Part shown: one piece after another, positions 39,489-39,928 of the stretch | How positions within the stretch are numbered: position 1 is the stretch's first letter | How the letters are laid out: the number at the start of each line of letters is the position of its first letter | Source of the DNA: Herbaspirillum sp. RV1423 | GTDB taxonomy: Bacteria; Pseudomonadota; Gammaproteobacteria; Burkholderiales; Burkholderiaceae_D | Assembly: GCF_000577615.1 (NCBI RefSeq) | Contig: NZ_CBXX010000044.1 | Location: 1-39,928, forward strand | Reading direction: 5' to 3' | Length of the DNA stretch: 39,928 nucleotides | The notes under the pieces: generated by a model | Database searches by the model: none | The model's input: the letters and a program-made list of their open reading frames with translations, nothing else | Told to the model about the DNA's origin: nothing | Position numbers and translations under genes: made by a program

Positions 39489-39928
39489 TCAAGCCTGTAC
39501 AGCTTTGGGTTGGTGACCGCGCATCAAGCGATATGCAGCCGGAATAACAAACATGGATAGCAATGGCGCTGTGATCATGCCGCCGACCATGGGTGCGGCG
39601 ATGCGGCTCATGACTTCGGAGCCAGCACCACTTCCCCACAAAATAGGTACCAGGCCGGCCAGAATAACGGCGACGGTCATGGCCTTGGGACGAACGCGCA
39701 GCACGGCGCCTTCCCGAATCGCGTCTTCAAGAATGGAGATCGTCAGCGTCGCTCCTGTTCCCTGTCGAGCAGCTACCGCCTGCTTCAAATACAGCAGCAT
39801 AACCACGCCGAATTCGGCTGACACGCCCGCTAAGGCGATGAATCCCACACCGGTGGCAACCGACAGGTTGTAGCCTTGCAGATAGAGGAACCAGATGCCA
39901 CCGACCAGCGCGAACGGCAGCGAAGCCA
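39489..39928 (-). CDS. cusA: CusA/CzcA-family RND heavy-metal efflux pump, C-terminal part
   Basis: The frame runs off the right edge, so only the last 146 residues are seen. They read [15 protein letters not shown], then [40 protein letters not shown] and a final two helices: the last transmembrane bundle of a CusA-type pump of about 1040 residues. RND pumps export Cu(I)/Ag(I) from the periplasm and cytoplasm using protons. The frame is intact to its stop, and cusF follows on the same transcript. Confidence 0.93.
   Translation of the reverse strand, partial: ASLPFALVGGIWFLYLQGYNLSVATGVGFIALAGVSAEFGVVMLLYLKQAVAARQGTGATLTISILEDAIREGAVLRVRPKAMTVAVILAGLVPILWGSGAGSEVMSRIAAPMVGGMITAPLLSMFVIPAAYRLMRGHQPKAVQA

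Overview
The window looks like accessory DNA (plasmid or genomic island) from a beta-proteobacterium. The signs are a Tn3-family transposase at the left edge, copper/silver efflux genes (cusF, the 3' end of cusA) at the right edge, two toxin-antitoxin loci, scattered remnants of phage, pilus or plasmid genes, and dozens of small orphan genes between them. Taxonomy is inferred from general gene style and roughly 50% GC, not from a marker gene. There are no rRNA or tRNA genes and no CRISPR array.

Layout. 1-4745: end of a Tn3-type transposon (partial downstream gene, tnpA, terminal inverted repeat ending at 3387), then a gene cut by that end, then two degenerate transposon-end copies and a second truncated gene. 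4882-7738: a tightly packed leftward operon of small proteins (lipoprotein, small membrane proteins, half-size EamA-type transporter) behind a TTGACA promoter carrying clustered CCTAAG repeats. 8069-10217: small orphan genes, one with a long structured leader. 10224-12247: type IV toxin-antitoxin abiEi/abiEii with a striking palindromic operator. 13014-15122: possible replication-initiator fragment and hipBA. 15386-17106: orphan genes.

17137-29544 is the functional core, nearly all leftward: homospermidine synthase, DUF1190 lipoprotein, glutathionylspermidine-synthase-type ATP-grasp ligase and DUF350 membrane protein, followed by small membrane and soluble proteins and a three-gene coiled-coil/DUF6384-like/Ser-Gly-tailed set. 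The hss-to-DUF350 genes suggest a polyamine is made and then ligated to a peptide or envelope protein, with the DUF350 and coiled-coil proteins acting at the inner membrane. This follows the known yjfCLM-type association, extended here. A 68-residue mini-ATPase with rearranged secretion-ATPase motifs sits inside the cluster.

29842-37980: more orphans, a DUF4238 protein, a C2H2-finger/GNAT protein with an ESCO-like arrangement, a 606-residue unknown protein and an XPF/ERCC4-type nuclease; a defence role is possible but unproven. 38290-39928: a TcpQ-like pilus protein, a start-less phage-type gene remnant, then cusF and cusA.

The most unusual signal is RNA-level. Several small genes (starts at 8864, 21742, 22417, 31928) share a GC-rich hairpin followed by a segment that can pair with the Shine-Dalgarno or start codon. 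Two of them (21743-21954 and 22418-22604) are clear duplicates with compensatory base changes, which is what a family of translational switches would show.
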